Origin: an uncultured Cellvibrio sp.
Lineage (GTDB): Bacteria > Pseudomonadota > Gammaproteobacteria > Pseudomonadales > Cellvibrionaceae
DNA: 52,678 bases
NCBI GenBank assembly: GCA_946480695.1
Contig: CAMLKG010000032.1
Span: 1 to 52,678 of the forward strand
Direction of reading: 5' to 3'
The position numbers and the translations under genes were made by a program. Position 1 is the first letter of the stretch. Every line of letters starts with the position of its first letter. This document shows, one piece after another, positions 17,150 through 26,199 of the stretch. The notes under the pieces are model-generated. The model saw nothing but the letters and a program-made list of their open reading frames with translations. It was not told where the DNA came from and made no database searches.

Positions 17150-19252
17150 ATGACTACATCAGATACCATTCGCCTACTCATCCTGAATAACTCGCGTTCT
17201 GAAGCCGAGCGGCTGATCAGCATGTTGCATGCCTCCGGCCATCCTTGCCGCGCCCAACATGTGGAAAGTGAGGAAGCCCTGGTTAAGTTGCTCCAGGAAC
17301 AAAGCTGGGATCTGTTGATCGGCAACGACAAAACGGCCAATCCATCACCGCAAACGGCCATTAAACAAATTCGCCGGCTGAATAAAGATGTTCCCGTTAT
17401 TTTACTCAGCGAACTGGGCGAGGACGAAAACCCCTTTGCTGTCGTTGAAGGATTACGCCTGGGCGCTGCCGATGTTATTAACCTGGATGATGACCAACAT
17501 CTGTTGCTGGTGATCGAGCGCGAACTGGGTAACCGCGAGCAACGCCAGGCGCGCCGCAACGCCGACCGCCGGTTCCGCGAAGCCGAACGCCGTAGCCAGC
17601 AATTATTGGACAGCTCGCGCGATGCTATAGCGTTTGTGCAAGATGGGCTCTACCTCTATGCGAACGATTCTTTTGCCGAGCTGTTTGCCTATAGCAATAA
17701 AGACGATATAGAAGCCATGCCCATTATGGATATGGTGTCCAAAGGCGATCAAAACCGCCTGAAAAACTTTTTAAAGGATTTCACGTTTAAGGGCGAAGAA
17801 GCGGAATCCAGCTCCCTTAGTTTTACCGGCATCACCCAGGCAGGCGAAACAAAACCGATTAACCTGGAAGTATCGCTGGTGACCTATGATGAGGAACCCT
17901 GCATCCAATTCCTGGCGCGCGCCGCGGCCGCCGTTGCGACCACTAATAATGAAGCATTGGAAGCGCAGCTAAAACAAATCAAATGGCAGGACCTGGTTAC
18001 CGGGGTTTATAACCGCCAATATCTGCTCAACCAGCTCGACCACATCATCGACAATGTTGATGAAAAACAAATCTACTGTTTGTTTTATATAGAGCTGGAT
18101 AGTTTCAGCGAACGCATTAAAAATACCTTCGGTGTAGCCGGTGCGGATCTCGCCCTGGTTGACATAGCCACGCTGCTGCGCGCCAAAGCCAATACCAGTG
18201 ATACGATCGCGCGCCTCGGTGATTCCACGTTCGCCATCATCGCCCCCAATGTAAAAGCGGATGCAGCGGTGAATCGCGCCCAACAACTCTGCAAGGAAGT
18301 TGAAGGGCATATCATCGAAATAGACCACAAGACCCTTCAAGTTACTTGTAGCATTGGCATTTCCTTAATTAACGAAACCACCACCAACACCAATACGGTC
18401 ATTGAGCAGGCGCGCATTGCCATGGAAAAAGTGCGCACCAATAATGGCAACAGCGCAATGCTGTTTGAGCCGGAAACGCCCAAAGGCGATATCAAAGTTG
18501 ATATTCCTTCATTAATCCAGCAAGCGCTTTCCAATGATCGCTTTCGCCTGTTGTTCCAGCCCATTATCAGCCTGCGCGGTTCCGACGAGGAATACTACGA
18601 AGTTTATTTGCGTATGCTGGATGAAAAAGGTGAGGAAATATCGCCCAGTCATTTTCTGGAGGCCGCTGCCAATATCAGCGCTGCCACCAAGATCGATCGC
18701 TGGGTGATCCTTGAATCCATCAAAATGTTGTCGCAACACCGCGCCAAGGGCAACAAAACAAAATTAATCGTAAATATCGGCCGCCAATCCCTGTGTGATG
18801 AATCCTTGCTTCCCTGGTTGGGCGTAGCCTTTAAAGCGGCCAAGTTGTCGCCCGATTCAATTGTCTTCCAGGCACAGGAAATTGATGTTACCAATCACCT
18901 GAATGCAGCGAAAAAATTTGCCGATGGCCTGGAAAAACTCAAAACCCATTTTGCCATCAGCAATTTTGGTTGTTCACTCAACCCATTCACTACATTGGCC
19001 CACGTTCCCGCCAGCATGATTAAGGTAGATGGCTCCTTTACCACCGACATCCAGAATAATAATGAAAGCCCGGAAACATTAATCCAGCTCATAGAAAAGC
19101 TGAACAGTGAAAACAAAATTACCCTGGTACCTTTTGTGGAAAACGCGAGTGTCCTCTCCACACTTTGGCAAGCGGGCGCGCATTACATCCAGGGACATTA
19201 TTTGCAAGAGCCGAGCACCGGAATGAATTACGACTTTAATATGGAATCGTAA
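17150..19252 (+). CDS. fimX: FimX-like REC-PAS-GGDEF-EAL c-di-GMP receptor
   Basis: A 700-residue protein with four domains: receiver-like (about 7-125), PAS (150-265), GGDEF (275-440) and EAL (455-690). All enzymatic signatures are degenerate in the way known for P. aeruginosa FimX: GDSTF (357-361) for GGDEF and EVY (484-486) for EAL; the receiver lacks its acidic pair and phosphoacceptor (LILNNS, LLIGND). FimX binds c-di-GMP through the inactive EAL domain and promotes type IV pilus assembly and twitching at the cell pole. The neighbours (PilZ-like gene before, serB after, ahpA next) match the Pseudomonas order, supporting orthology. A strong terminator follows. Confidence 0.88.
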   Translation: MTTSDTIRLLILNNSRSEAERLISMLHASGHPCRAQHVESEEALVKLLQEQSWDLLIGNDKTANPSPQTAIKQIRRLNKDVPVILLSELGEDENPFAVVEGLRLGAADVINLDDDQHLLLVIERELGNREQRQARRNADRRFREAERRSQQLLDSSRDAIAFVQDGLYLYANDSFAELFAYSNKDDIEAMPIMDMVSKGDQNRLKNFLKDFTFKGEEAESSSLSFTGITQAGETKPINLEVSLVTYDEEPCIQFLARAAAAVATTNNEALEAQLKQIKWQDLVTGVYNRQYLLNQLDHIIDNVDEKQIYCLFYIELDSFSERIKNTFGVAGADLALVDIATLLRAKANTSDTIARLGDSTFAIIAPNVKADAAVNRAQQLCKEVEGHIIEIDHKTLQVTCSIGISLINETTTNTNTVIEQARIAMEKVRTNNGNSAMLFEPETPKGDIKVDIPSLIQQALSNDRFRLLFQPIISLRGSDEEYYEVYLRMLDEKGEEISPSHFLEAAANISAATKIDRWVILESIKMLSQHRAKGNKTKLIVNIGRQSLCDESLLPWLGVAFKAAKLSPDSIVFQAQEIDVTNHLNAAKKFADGLEKLKTHFAISNFGCSLNPFTTLAHVPASMIKVDGSFTTDIQNNNESPETLIQLIEKLNSENKITLVPFVENASVLSTLWQAGAHYIQGHYLQEPSTGMNYDFNMES

Positions 19253-19283
19253 CCCCACTCTTTGCGACACATAAATTCCTGCA

Positions 19284-19313
19284 AAAAAAACCGGAGCATG
19301 CTCCGGTTTTTTT
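19284..19313. terminator. Bidirectional terminator between fimX and serB
   Basis: A perfect palindromic stem CCGGAGCATGCTCCGG is flanked by eight A and seven T residues, giving an ideal intrinsic terminator in both directions between the convergent genes. Confidence 0.95.
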
Positions 19314-19328
19314 ATTTCGGTTGGGTGA

Positions 19329-20555
19329 TTAAAGCTTATCGCGCTCGCGAAAACCCAGCAGATACAAAATCGCATCCAATCCAAGGTTGGAAATATTATG
19401 CTCGGCGGAAGCCTTGACCAGCGGTTTCGCACGGAAAGCAACCCCGAGCCCCGCAACGCTCAGCATTGGCAAATCATTAGCGCCATCACCCACGGCGATA
19501 ACCTGTTCAAGCGCAATACCTTCCTGCCTGGCAAGCATCTCCAGCAATTCTGCTTTGCGTTTTCCGTCCACCACTACGCCTTTGACTTCGCCGGTAACTT
19601 TGCCATCAACGATATCCAGCTCATTGGCATATACATAATCAATGCCTAACCTGTTTTGAAGGTAGTGGCCGAAATAATTAAATCCACCGGAAAGGATTGC
19701 CGTTTTGTAGCCAAGTTTTTTCAAGGTGGATATTAATTTTTCCGCGCCTTCATTTAATCGCAATTTCGCTGCAATACCGGCGAGCACAGATTCATCCAAC
19801 CCCTTTAACAACGCCATACGCCGCGCAAAACTTTGCTTGAAATCCAGCTCGCCACGCATCGCCGCTTCTGTAATTTCAGAAACCTGTTCCCCCACACCTG
19901 CGGCCTTTGCCAATTCATCAATGACTTCGGCATCAATGAGTGTGGAATCCATGTCGAAACACACCAGGCGCCGGTTGCGGCGATAAACCGTGTCACGCTG
20001 AAACGCCACATCAATATTTAATTGCGCCGACAGCTCCATAAAGTCGGCGCGCAGGGCCGCCATATCGACCGGGGTGCCGCGCACCGAAAATTCAACGCAG
20101 GCACTGGATTGGCTTGCTTCGGCCGCCGCTAACTCCGCCAGCGAAACGCGCCCGGATAAACGGTTAATGCTGTCGATATTCAATCCGTGTTTTGAAGTAA
20201 CTGCTGTGAGTTCAGCAATCATGGCGGCATCTACCTGTCGTGCCAGCAAGGTCACTATATGGCGGGTTTTACCTTGCTGTTCCGCCCAATTATCATAGCT
20301 GTCCGGGGTGATGCCCTGAAAACGCACCTGGATACCCAGGGGCTCGGTGGCCTGCTGTATTTGCTCCAGCAATTGCATCCGGGCTTCCGGTGCAATACGC
20401 AGCTCCACCAGGATCCCCAGGGCCAGGGTATCGTGGATTACCGCCTGGCCAATATCCAGGACACGGGCATTTACACCGGCTAATACCCGGGTAATCGCGT
20501 GGGTGACGCCGGGCTTATCCACACCCGACGCATTAATCAGTAAAATCTCGTTCAC
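19329..20555 (-). CDS. serB: Phosphoserine phosphatase with N-terminal ACT domains
   Basis: Catalyses the last step of serine synthesis, phosphoserine to serine. The 408-residue protein carries two ACT-like regulatory domains (about 3-80 and 98-185) and a HAD phosphatase domain with motif I CFDMDSTL (D201, D203), motif II LSGGF and motif IV GDGANDLPML. The ACT domains suggest amino-acid feedback. It ends at the shared terminator with fimX and is divergent from the ahpA-like gene, as smp/ytjB is beside serB in enterobacteria. Confidence 0.95.
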   Translation of the reverse strand: MNEILLINASGVDKPGVTHAITRVLAGVNARVLDIGQAVIHDTLALGILVELRIAPEARMQLLEQIQQATEPLGIQVRFQGITPDSYDNWAEQQGKTRHIVTLLARQVDAAMIAELTAVTSKHGLNIDSINRLSGRVSLAELAAAEASQSSACVEFSVRGTPVDMAALRADFMELSAQLNIDVAFQRDTVYRRNRRLVCFDMDSTLIDAEVIDELAKAAGVGEQVSEITEAAMRGELDFKQSFARRMALLKGLDESVLAGIAAKLRLNEGAEKLISTLKKLGYKTAILSGGFNYFGHYLQNRLGIDYVYANELDIVDGKVTGEVKGVVVDGKRKAELLEMLARQEGIALEQVIAVGDGANDLPMLSVAGLGVAFRAKPLVKASAEHNISNLGLDAILYLLGFRERDKL

Positions 20556-20836
20556 AGAGCCTCTCTTGTTGAACTACTTTTGGCCTGACGCTACCGGTCA
20601 CGGCGGCAGGAGGTCATGGCGGGCAACGGCCATAATCGGCGAAAGCGCGCATTCTAGCGGAATTAGCTGTGCGCCACAGCAGGCCAATGGGGAGAACTAC
20701 GGCTTAGCAGGCGAGTCAAACTTAAGCTAGAATGCAATTCCAGACGACAGCATTTAGCGGGCCGTCTTCCACGACTCTGGCAGGAACCGGAGTAATTCCA
20801 CGAACGCATGCAGTTGCGCACGGACTTCATAAAAAA

Positions 20837-21979
20837 ATGACCATTATCAACACCTATCGCAGTTACCCACAACTTACGCTTTGCAGCTTCCTCCTGATTG
20901 CCCTCGGCATTTTTGGTGGCTGGGCTTACAGCTACAACAGCGGAATTAACCAGCGTGAACAAATCAACCACTACGGCCAGGTACTGGCCAACAGTGCCGC
21001 GCGCCAGGCAGTGAACGCAACCCTGCAGCAAGACCTTGTCAGTTTGCAGGCCATCTTGCTGGAGGTCGGCCAATACCCGAATGTCATTGGCTCGACCATA
21101 CACACGGTTGAAAACAAATTGTTAGTGCAAAGCGGCTTTAAACCCAACCAGGAAATTATCGGCAAGCGCTACACCTTCTCCGCGCCCATCGCGCTTCACA
21201 ATAACGTGGCCGGCTACCTTGAAGTCTCGCTGGATGTCCCCTTGCATAGCGAGCGGGACTATCACTTTTTCATTATGTGGATGGGGGCCATTTTTGCTTC
21301 ATTGCTCACCATCTGGTGGACCATCCAGCGCCAATGGTGGTCGCAACTGAAAGATAAATTACCCAGCACCAGCGAGATAGTGACCGCGGTGGTGGAAAAA
21401 ATGCCGACCATTGAAGATATTCCAGAGCCCGAACCGGAAGCCCCGAAACAGGTTTCCGTGCGGTTAAGTTTACACATCGCCAATATGAGCAAGCTCTACC
21501 AGCAACTCAATAGCGAAAGTTTTGCAACGGTATTGCGCCGCTTTGAAAAGCAGTTGCAAGGGGTATTGAATTTGTACTCGGGCGAGTGCCAGATGTTGTC
21601 AGGTGAAACGCTGATTATCGATTTCACCGGCGAAGCCTTTTACGAATGCAGCTTCCGCGCTGTCTGCGCCGCGCAATTGCTGGGCAACCTTGCGGCAAAA
21701 AACCCAAGCCCGCGTTTGCACCTGGCGGCTGCAGTGCATGAACTGTCCGCGCCGGTAAGTTCCAACAAATCGCTGCTGAAAGATTTTGTGGTGCAACACA
21801 ATAATTATCTAAAACCGGATAAGGGTGAAATTTTAATTAGCCAACGCCTGATTGATGCTGAATTGCAGGAGCATCTTGAGATTGTCAGTGATAGCGGCAA
21901 GTTTATCGGGCTCAAAGCCCCTTATGCGGCGCTGCTGGCAAAACAGGAAGAACAATTAACCGGCACGACCGTGACCTAG
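20837..21979 (+). CDS. AhpA/YtjB (SMP_2) family membrane protein
   Basis: The start at 20837 (MTIINTYRSYPQ) puts the first membrane helix (about 15-33) close to the N-terminus as in the family; upstream in-frame codons lack family-like sequence and a ribosome binding site. The 380-residue protein has a periplasmic loop (35-140), a second helix near 148-165, a proline/glutamate-rich linker (PEPEPEAP) and a cytoplasmic domain resembling an inactive class III cyclase fold. Divergence from serB is conserved from E. coli (ytjB) to Pseudomonas (PA4961, from memory). The biochemical function is not established. Confidence 0.78.
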   Translation: MTIINTYRSYPQLTLCSFLLIALGIFGGWAYSYNSGINQREQINHYGQVLANSAARQAVNATLQQDLVSLQAILLEVGQYPNVIGSTIHTVENKLLVQSGFKPNQEIIGKRYTFSAPIALHNNVAGYLEVSLDVPLHSERDYHFFIMWMGAIFASLLTIWWTIQRQWWSQLKDKLPSTSEIVTAVVEKMPTIEDIPEPEPEAPKQVSVRLSLHIANMSKLYQQLNSESFATVLRRFEKQLQGVLNLYSGECQMLSGETLIIDFTGEAFYECSFRAVCAAQLLGNLAAKNPSPRLHLAAAVHELSAPVSSNKSLLKDFVVQHNNYLKPDKGEILISQRLIDAELQEHLEIVSDSGKFIGLKAPYAALLAKQEEQLTGTTVT

Positions 21980-21984
21980 CCTCG

Positions 21985-22039
21985 CTGTCACATAACTGCA
22001 ACCTGTTTATCACACAACCGTCACAGGTCAGTCATAACC
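21985..22039 (+). promoter_or_regulatory. Five-unit PhoB (PHO box) repeat array before olsF
   Basis: Five 7-bp units recur with an exact 11-bp period: CTGTCAC (21985), CTGCAAC (21996), TTATCAC (22007), CCGTCAC (22018) and CAGTCAT (22029). The PhoB half-site consensus is CTGTCAT/C with four A/T-rich spacer bases; spacers here include ATAA and ACAA. The first and last units match at 7/7 and 6/7. The array begins six bases after the ahpA-like stop and ends just before the OlsF-type gene, implying induction under phosphate starvation. Confidence 0.72.
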
Positions 22040-22061
22040 TCAAGGAAACATCCGCCAGGTT

Positions 22062-23801
22062 ATGACTGCCATGCTCAATATTGAACAATCCCTCGCTAAT
22101 AAATTCCCCGGTTTTAACCAACAGGCGCCCATAGTGCGCAACTCTACCCTGAGTATTTTGCGCAAACTGACCCACGAAAAAGAAATTAACGCATTCTTGC
22201 GAGAAAACCAGGGCAACCTGGGAATTGATTTCATTGACCGTATTTTTGAATATTTTAATTTCAGCTACAGCGTCTCCCAACGTGAACGCAACAATATTCC
22301 AGCACAGGGGCGTGTCATCATTGTTGCCAACCACCCCATAGGCTCGCTCGACGGTTTGGCGCTGGTGCGGTTAGTCAGCGAAGTGCGCAGGGATGTGAAA
22401 ATCGTCGCCAATGATATGCTGATGACTTTCGAACCGCTGCACGATTTATTGCTCCCCCTGGATAACATGACCCGCGGGGCTTATAAGCATAGTTATAAAA
22501 ATATTCTCCAGGCCTTGAATAACGACGAAGCCATTATTATTTTCCCTGCGGGTGAAGTATCACGCGCTAGCCCGAAAGGTATTCGCGACGGAAAATGGCA
22601 GGCGGGTTTCCTGCATTTCGCACGCAAAACCAAAGCGCCCATTTTGCCGATTTTCGTTTCAGCAAAAAATTCCCTGCTGTTTTACAGCGCCTCCATGATT
22701 TTCAAACCCTTGGCCACCGCCCTGCTCGCCCATGAAATGTTTAACAAACATTCTGCGGAAATCAAATTCCGTATCGGGGAAATGATTCCCTACCATGCGC
22801 TGGAAACAGACAAGCTGGCAGACAAGGCGTTAATAAAACGCCTGAAAAAACATTTGTATAAAATTGGCAAGAATCGCACTGCCAAAGGCAATCGCCCCGC
22901 GATCTTCGTTACCGAAAAAACCATTGCCCACCCGGAAGATCGCGCCGCCTTGAGGAAGGAATTCAAAACGGCTGAATTAATCGGCAAGACGCGTGACAAC
23001 CATGCGATCTATTTGTGTGACTACAACCACCATCCCACGGTGTTGCGCGAAATCGGCCGTTTGCGCGAACAAACCTTTCGCCTGGTTGGCGAAGGTACAG
23101 GCGGCCGTCGCGACCTGGACAAATACGATCATTACTACCGTCACCTGGTGCTATGGGATGAAGAAAAGTTGAGTGTCGCAGGCGCCTATCGCCTGGGTGA
23201 AGCCCATAAGATCCTGCAAAAAAAAGGCATGGATGCACTCTATACCGCTGACCTGTTCGATTTCCACCCCGCTATCAAGCCCTATCTGGAACAAGGGTTG
23301 GAACTGGGCCGCAGTTTCGTGCATCCGGATTACTGGGGCAAAGCCAGCCTGGATTACCTGTGGCAGGGCTTGGGCGCTTATATCCAGCACCACCCGGAAA
23401 TTCGCTACGTTTTCGGGCCGGTCAGTATGAGCGCCCAATATCCGAAAGCGTTGCGCGATTTACTTGTGTTTTATTACGAACGTTATTACAAGGACAGCGA
23501 AAGCCTTGCCGAGGGCAAGCACCCGCATGAAATCGATGAAGACGTATTGATTGAATTGCAGCACAAATTCAGCAAACTGGATCGCGACCAGGCTTTTGAA
23601 ATATTGCAAATGGAATTCGCTGCGGCGGAACAAAAAATCCCGGTACTCTTTAAACAATACGCCGCGCTTTATGAGGATGGCGGTTATGAATTGCTGGCGT
23701 TTAGTGTGGATTCAGAATTCGGTAATTGTGTGGATGGATTATTTATGGGAGACCTCACCCGAATGAAAGCAGCCAAACGCGCGCGTTACCTGGGGAAATA
23801 A
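22062..23801 (+). CDS. olsF: Bifunctional ornithine-lipid acyltransferase (OlsF type)
   Basis: Predicted to make phosphorus-free ornithine lipids (ornithine N-acylation, then O-acylation of the lyso-lipid). The 579-residue protein has an N-terminal phospholipid-acyltransferase-like domain (about 75-270) with NHPIGSLDG (H91, D97) and FPAGEVSR, and a C-terminal OlsB-like GNAT domain (about 300-490) with LGRSFVHPDYWG. This two-domain order is that of OlsF from Serratia and Vibrio. A PhoB-like array directly upstream agrees with ornithine lipids replacing phospholipids under phosphate limitation. A second ATG three codons in is an alternative start; neither has an ideal Shine-Dalgarno. Confidence 0.88.
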   Translation: MTAMLNIEQSLANKFPGFNQQAPIVRNSTLSILRKLTHEKEINAFLRENQGNLGIDFIDRIFEYFNFSYSVSQRERNNIPAQGRVIIVANHPIGSLDGLALVRLVSEVRRDVKIVANDMLMTFEPLHDLLLPLDNMTRGAYKHSYKNILQALNNDEAIIIFPAGEVSRASPKGIRDGKWQAGFLHFARKTKAPILPIFVSAKNSLLFYSASMIFKPLATALLAHEMFNKHSAEIKFRIGEMIPYHALETDKLADKALIKRLKKHLYKIGKNRTAKGNRPAIFVTEKTIAHPEDRAALRKEFKTAELIGKTRDNHAIYLCDYNHHPTVLREIGRLREQTFRLVGEGTGGRRDLDKYDHYYRHLVLWDEEKLSVAGAYRLGEAHKILQKKGMDALYTADLFDFHPAIKPYLEQGLELGRSFVHPDYWGKASLDYLWQGLGAYIQHHPEIRYVFGPVSMSAQYPKALRDLLVFYYERYYKDSESLAEGKHPHEIDEDVLIELQHKFSKLDRDQAFEILQMEFAAAEQKIPVLFKQYAALYEDGGYELLAFSVDSEFGNCVDGLFMGDLTRMKAAKRARYLGK

Positions 23802-23805
23802 CCCA

Positions 23806-24033
23806 TTAATTAGCGTGCCCTTGCGCACTAGTTGCACAGAACAATCCCGGGTGCCGCCGACTCGGGTCGGCCACCCGCGCTATCATTGTTGCGATCATCA
23901 GAATCGCGCCAAAAAACCTCTGCCCCTTACCAATAACATCGGTTAGTGCTCCCACTGCAATCAATCCGGTTGCAATCCCCTGAAAAGTGTAGGTTAATCC
24001 CCTTACCTGACTGCACCAAATCCTATTCAACAA
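23806..24033 (-). pseudogene. Possible membrane-transporter gene fragment
   Basis: The minus strand of the olsF-mpl spacer reads open through a hydrophobic, transporter-like stretch (GLTYTFQGIATGLIAVGALT, then DVIGKGQRFFGAILMIATMI), ending HAN-stop at 23806. It has no plausible own start, since the frame would begin inside mpl. It looks like the tail of a decayed multi-helix transporter, perhaps MFS, but chance is possible. Part of the frame coincides with a bulged hairpin near 23850-23876. Confidence 0.25.
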
Positions 24034-24043
24034 TGAGTTAAGT

Positions 24044-25441
24044 ATGCACATCCATATACTCGGAATCTGTGGCACGTTTATGGGCAGCCTCGCCCAACTT
24101 GCCAAGCAACTCGGCCACCGCGTTACCGGCAGCGATGCCAATGTTTACCCTCCCATGAGCACCCAGCTCGAACAAGCGGGAATTGAATTAATCCAGGGTT
24201 ACGATCCCTCTTATTTACAACCACCGCATATGCCCACACCGCCCGACCTGGTAGTCGTTGGCAACGCTATGAGTCGCGGCAATCCCAGTGTCGAATATGT
24301 GCTTAACCAGGGCATTCCCTATACTTCCGGCCCACAGTGGCTGCGTGATCATGTGTTGCAAGGCAAATGGGTCCTTGCTGTCGCCGGCACCCACGGAAAA
24401 ACCACAACCTCATCAATGCTTGCGTGGATCCTGGAATATGCGGGAATGGAACCGGGCTATCTTATTGGCGGCGTGACAAAAAACTTCCCGACGTCAGCGC
24501 GTATCGGTAAGACACCATTTTTTGTAGTGGAAGCCGATGAATACGACAGCGCCTTTTTTGATAAGCGCTCCAAATTCGTCCACTACAATGCGCGCACCGT
24601 TATTTTAAACAACCTTGAATTTGACCACGCCGATATATTTCCGGACCTCGCTGCAATCCAAAAACAATTCCATCACCTGATCCGTACAGTTCCGAATAAT
24701 GGCCTGCTGATTTCCCCTGTGAATGACGCTGCGCTTAACGAAGTTTTCCAGCAAGGTTATTGGACCCCGCAGCAACAATTTGCAGTCATTGGTGAAGCCA
24801 ATAATGCGGCCGCCGAATGGCAAGCAAAATTACTGGCAACGGATGGTTCCGCATTCGCCGTCATTCACAACGGCGAAGAAGTGGCGCAGGTGCATTGGTC
24901 ACAAACCGGTATCCATAACGTAAATAATGGCTTGGCTGCGCTGATTGCCGCCCGCCATGTGGGGGTTACACCGGAACACGCCGCAAAGGCGCTGGAACAG
25001 TTTGCCGGGGTAAAACGCCGCATGGAATGTTTGGCCGATGTGCACAGCATCAAAGTCTATGATGACTTTGCCCATCACCCCACCGCGATTAAAACCACCC
25101 TGGCTGGTTTACGAGCCAAAGTCGGCGCTGAAAAAATAATTGCCATCATCGAGCCTCGCTCTAATACCATGCGCATGGGCGTACATAAAAACGCTCTCAA
25201 CAAAAGCATTACTGACGCCGATGATGTGTTGTGGTACCAACCCCCCGATGTCGATTGGGCAATGGATGAAATAGTGAACAAAAGCCCGGTACCGGCAAAA
25301 CTGGTTCGCGATCTGGAGGAGTTAATCCACTGTGCTATTTCTATTAGTGAGCCCAACACGCATATTGTGATTATGAGTAACGGCGGGTTTGGGGGTGTGC
25401 ACCGGAAGCTGGTAGACCAGTTAACCAAACATGCGCTTTAA
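24044..25441 (+). CDS. mpl: UDP-MurNAc:tripeptide (muropeptide) ligase Mpl
   Basis: Cytoplasmic peptidoglycan-recycling ligase that joins recovered L-Ala-gamma-D-Glu-meso-Dap to UDP-MurNAc. At 465 residues it is full length. It shows the Mur-ligase N-terminal nucleotide fold (MHIHILGICGTFMGSLAQLA), the ATP loop GTHGKTTTSSM (about 110-120), the central EADEYDSAFFD and a C-terminal domain with DDFAHHPTAIK. It is followed 74 bases later by ubiX, the same pair as in Pseudomonas. Confidence 0.96.
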   Translation: MHIHILGICGTFMGSLAQLAKQLGHRVTGSDANVYPPMSTQLEQAGIELIQGYDPSYLQPPHMPTPPDLVVVGNAMSRGNPSVEYVLNQGIPYTSGPQWLRDHVLQGKWVLAVAGTHGKTTTSSMLAWILEYAGMEPGYLIGGVTKNFPTSARIGKTPFFVVEADEYDSAFFDKRSKFVHYNARTVILNNLEFDHADIFPDLAAIQKQFHHLIRTVPNNGLLISPVNDAALNEVFQQGYWTPQQQFAVIGEANNAAAEWQAKLLATDGSAFAVIHNGEEVAQVHWSQTGIHNVNNGLAALIAARHVGVTPEHAAKALEQFAGVKRRMECLADVHSIKVYDDFAHHPTAIKTTLAGLRAKVGAEKIIAIIEPRSNTMRMGVHKNALNKSITDADDVLWYQPPDVDWAMDEIVNKSPVPAKLVRDLEELIHCAISISEPNTHIVIMSNGGFGGVHRKLVDQLTKHAL

Positions 25442-25515
25442 ATAACGCGCAAATTGCATGAGCTAAATTAGCAATACCCGGCAACACATAGCATGCGCCT
25501 ACTCAGGAGAATCCA

Positions 25516-26124
25516 ATGAAGCAACGCACCATTACCCTGGCAATAACCGGTGCATCCGGTGCCCAATACGGTTTGCGTTTGTTGCAATGTTTGCTGGCAG
25601 CGGATTGCAAAGTGTATTTAATGATTTCCAGTGCAGCAGAAGTAGTAATACGCACCGAAACCGATCTGGATTTGCCGCGTGATATTGAAGAACAGCAATC
25701 GTTTTTCAGTGCGTTATTTGATGCCGATGAAGATCAGTTGCAAATATTGGCAAAGGACGACTGGTTCGCCGCCGTGGCTTCGGGTTCGAGTTCGCCCAGT
25801 TCCATGGTAATTTGCCCGGCAAGTGGAGGTACCCTGTCGGCCATTGCGCACGGCGCAAGCAATAATTTAATTGAGCGCGCAGCCGATGTGGCCCTCAAAG
25901 AACGACGCAAATTAATTGTGGTGCCGCGCGAAACCCCTTACTCGGAAATCCATTTGGAAAATATGCTCAAGCTAACCCAAATGGGTGTAGTGGTATTGCC
26001 CGCGAGTCCCGGCTTTTATATGCAGCCTCAAACAGTGGAAGAATTAATAGATTTTATCGTAGCCCGTATATTGGACCAGTTGGGTGTGCAGCAGGATTTA
26101 ATGCCGCGCTGGGGTGAGGACTGA
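25516..26124 (+). CDS. ubiX: Flavin prenyltransferase UbiX
   Basis: Makes prenylated FMN, the cofactor of the UbiD decarboxylase in ubiquinone synthesis. The 202-residue protein has the FMN-binding start [18 protein letters not shown], the SxxT-type [17 protein letters not shown], and [16 protein letters not shown], all family signatures. AGGAGA lies before the ATG. It probably shares a transcript with mpl. Confidence 0.96.
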   Translation: MKQRTITLAITGASGAQYGLRLLQCLLAADCKVYLMISSAAEVVIRTETDLDLPRDIEEQQSFFSALFDADEDQLQILAKDDWFAAVASGSSSPSSMVICPASGGTLSAIAHGASNNLIERAADVALKERRKLIVVPRETPYSEIHLENMLKLTQMGVVVLPASPGFYMQPQTVEELIDFIVARILDQLGVQQDLMPRWGED

Positions 26125-26199
26125 CAGCACATCAATTGTGACAAAACCAATTCCCTCAACTAATCTAGTAAGACTCGTGTCAGTGCACAGCCAGGTTAA

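Noticed and set aside
20732..20836. 35-residue N-terminal extension of the AhpA-like protein
   Set aside because: No ribosome binding site, low-complexity sequence, and it would push the first membrane helix away from the N-terminus.
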